From: Catonia carolina
Lineage: Eukaryota > Arthropoda > Insecta > Hemiptera > Achilidae
Assembly (NCBI GenBank): GCA_035578175.1
Contig: JAQMRL010000012.1
Span: 25,211,238-25,275,237 of the forward strand
DNA length: 64,000 nt
Direction of reading: 5' to 3'
The position numbers and the translations under genes are program-made. Shown here piece by piece: positions 62,324-64,000 of the stretch (position 1 is its first letter; each line of letters begins with the position of its first letter). The notes beneath the pieces were generated by a model. That model had not been told where the DNA came from, did no database searches, and saw only the letters and a list, made by a program, of their open reading frames with translations.

Positions 62324-63472
62324 TTAAATACTTAAAATAGAATGGGATAGTTTCAATTTCTTTTTATTTACATTGTCAATGAACGTGTTAACTTGAGCTG
62401 GAGTCCGGCCAGGTAATAGGTTATTCTTCGCTAAGAATTCTTTACACTTAAGTCCAGGATTTTTACCATTTACTATGAACTCAGCAAAATACTTAACAAC
62501 CGTCTGTTTATCACCTTCTGACCATCTCTTTTTTTTATTAACACTGCTAGTATTCTTTTTTTTCTTTACAACTTTTATCCTTCCTTTTCTTGCTTCAGAA
62601 CTGTAACAGTCTTCCTCTTCAGTAGAGTGTTCCTCTTCTGGATTAAATGAAGAATCATCGACTTCCTCTTCTGGATTAAATGAAGGATCATCGAATTCCT
62701 CTTCCTCAGTCGTAGCGTTCATACTAGGAGTTGGGTATTCTAATCTTCTTTGCTTTGGCGATGACTGTACATTAGTGATATCTTTCATGACCATTTGATG
62801 TTGGTAATTTGTTAATGACGTACCTTGAAGGCCTGCTAAATAGTTTCCAATTACTCCTCGATGGACAATGGACAATGGCGCAACATAGTTCTTATCATGT
62901 ACAGATTGAGTGTGACACATGAACTTACATAATTTACTTGAAAAAATTGGACCCTTGACATGTCCAACTGTGGCGACATGGTGGCGCAATCCAGTAGCAG
63001 TTAAATGCTGTGGTTTTTTGAGATTGGGACATAGAAGCTTCATTTCCCTCATCACAGCTGATCCATCAAATGGTGTTTTAAAACCAGGTCTAGCAAAAAG
63101 ATATTTGCTACTTGAAATTTGTAGGTGCTCTCTGCAAGATATTATTATATCAATGCTAATTTCCATTGAATTTGTCAACAAGATGGTAGCAACCTGTTCA
63201 TTACCTTTAGCCGGAACTAGGTATGATTTTAATTCGTTCATTGACACTTTTTCTTCATCAGCAAATGACTGCAAAACTTCTGGTGAGTAATAATCACTTT
63301 CATCTTTCTTTTGCAAATAAAAATTAATATCAGAATGTGTAGCTTCAAAAGGGCGTCTTCTGTTTAAGGTCAGAATATGACAAATAGTTACTTTACATAA
63401 CATTTCATAACTTTCAATTGTAACCTCCTGCTTTAATTTTGATTGATATTTTACTTCCATTTGCCTCAGCAT
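62324..63472 (-). pseudogene. tyrosine-recombinase-like (Crypton-type) protein, C-terminal part
   Basis: A 382-codon frame with the signature order of a tyrosine recombinase domain as seen in Crypton-type proteins of animals: first Arg box TLNRRRPFEATHSDI (R38-R40), the LTATGLRHHVAT box (R163, H164-H165), CHTQSVH (H187) and a candidate nucleophile in KNY (Y196). After the domain come an acidic stretch with a repeated DDxSFNPEEE motif (about 255-295), a Lys-rich patch, and a C-terminal Myb/SANT-like module (KKRWSEGDKQTVVKYFAEFI ... PGRTPAQVNTFIDN). Such proteins are often multi-copy and uncharacterised. The first ATG is not the true start: the sense joins the upstream ORF through a one-base frame break near 63476-63490. 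Domain assignment is from motif order, not a database search. Confidence 0.7.
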
Positions 63473-63990
63473 ACTTGCAAATTTATTATGTCGTCATCTA
63501 AAGGCATGACAGTGGCTTTAAAGATTTTCAGTCTTCTTCGTGCTAGCTCTGTATTTGTTGAAATACAGTATTTCCATCTTCTCCTTAAACACTCTTGGAA
63601 ATTTAGAACATTACGCTTCCTTCTTTCTTTTTCTGCATCCAGTAAGCTGTTATCACAAATTATGTTATCAATGAAGCATTTTCCTCCTTCTTCTAAAAGC
63701 CATGATAGCCTCCCATTCATTCCAACGATAACATTTTGAATAGAGTTCTCCTCATTCAAATTCTCAACATCCAAGTTGCACATCTTTTTGCAAGCTTTAA
63801 TAACAACCTCAATTTTGTTGGGATTAAATATGTCCATAAGTTGTTTGACATCATTATCTATACAGTTAACTTGGTGAACTAATTTTGCACCATCTCTAAG
63901 TTTTCTTGCAACTTGGTTCCTATCTTTGAAAGCCTGATGACTAGAATAATAGTCAGTTACTACCTGAATTAATAAACTATCATTCATGGC
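63466..63990 (-). pseudogene. Crypton-type recombinase-like gene, upstream part (runs off window)
   Basis: A 173-codon frame, open to the window edge (GIKAMNDSLL), so the true start lies beyond 64000. It carries the core-binding-type helical region that precedes the recombinase domain: YYSSHQAFKDRNQVARKLRD, IKACKKMCNLDVENLNEENS and FQECLRRRWKYCIS near the end. It ends in NLQVC and a stop because the frame is lost around AATAAATTT (63476-63490). The next frame resumes the sense with KFAS before the ATG at 63472. With one indel removed the two parts would be one gene; whether the indel is real or a sequencing error cannot be told here. Confidence 0.6.
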
Positions 63991-64000
63991 TTTAATACCA

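Noticed and set aside
1..64000. CRISPR array, bacterial operon or prophage
   Set aside because: No regularly spaced identical short repeats, no Shine-Dalgarno-led gene clusters and no long dense coding; the window is plainly eukaryotic.

Overview
This is a eukaryotic, animal-type, AT-rich window. The repeat content (BEL/Pao, Jockey-like and RTE-like LINEs, tRNA-derived SINEs, pogo/Tigger and Tc1/mariner relatives, a THAP-domain ORF) fits a large, repeat-rich arthropod genome, most likely an insect. A hemipteran is my guess, but nothing in the sequence fixes the order. There are no bacterial operons, no CRISPR array, no rRNA and no convincing free-standing tRNA gene. The window is almost entirely transposable elements in different states of decay.

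Layout. 0-7 kb: three copies of a ~396-bp SINE-like retroposon (two with perfect target-site duplications), a tRNA-SINE scrap and an LTR scrap. 6.9-8.5 kb: a THAP-domain ORF between inverted repeats. 8.5-15.3 kb: copies of an abundant ~865-bp repeat (called Rep-A here), a purine-rich tract, another SINE-like copy and a tRNA-related SINE. 15.7-16.7 kb: a small pogo/Tigger-type element keeping only the transposase C-terminus. 17.9-24.5 kb: diverged LTR copies, a ~329-bp tandem duplication, promoter-like DNA and a complete tRNA-derived SINE with a 9-bp duplication. 25-29.6 kb: more Rep-A, a second tRNA-derived SINE head and a wrecked Tc1/mariner-like transposase. 30-38.5 kb: a second purine-rich tract, two Jockey fragments, a second tRNA-derived SINE with an 8-bp duplication, an RTE-like LINE inserted into Rep-A with a 10-bp duplication, and a CpG-rich 903-bp solo LTR. 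38.7-45.1 kb: another SINE, more Rep-A, a second RTE-like LINE and a 1.9-kb TIR element. 46-47.6 kb: a simple-repeat-rich block shared in part with 19.6 kb. 47.7-55.6 kb: a nearly complete BEL/Pao retrotransposon on the minus strand, with two 710-bp LTRs differing at 3 sites, a 5-bp duplication, and a single one-base frame break inside the reverse transcriptase. 55.6-62.3 kb: sparse intergenic DNA with a pogo-type MITE and a nearly perfect 80-bp inverted repeat. 62.3 kb to the end: a minus-strand tyrosine-recombinase-like (Crypton-type) gene, frame-broken once and running off the window.

How they relate. Nesting gives relative ages. Rep-A is old and was hit by both RTE-like LINEs and by a SINE, while the BEL/Pao copy is the youngest large insertion. 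The autonomous LINEs are the plausible source of machinery for the SINE families, but no SINE can be paired with a LINE from this window alone. No multi-gene novel system is evident. The best leads are the Rep-A family with matching inverted ends, the SINE-like family without an obvious tRNA head, the 57-bp repeats in the BEL element that copy its polypurine-like core, and the 80-bp inverted repeat.
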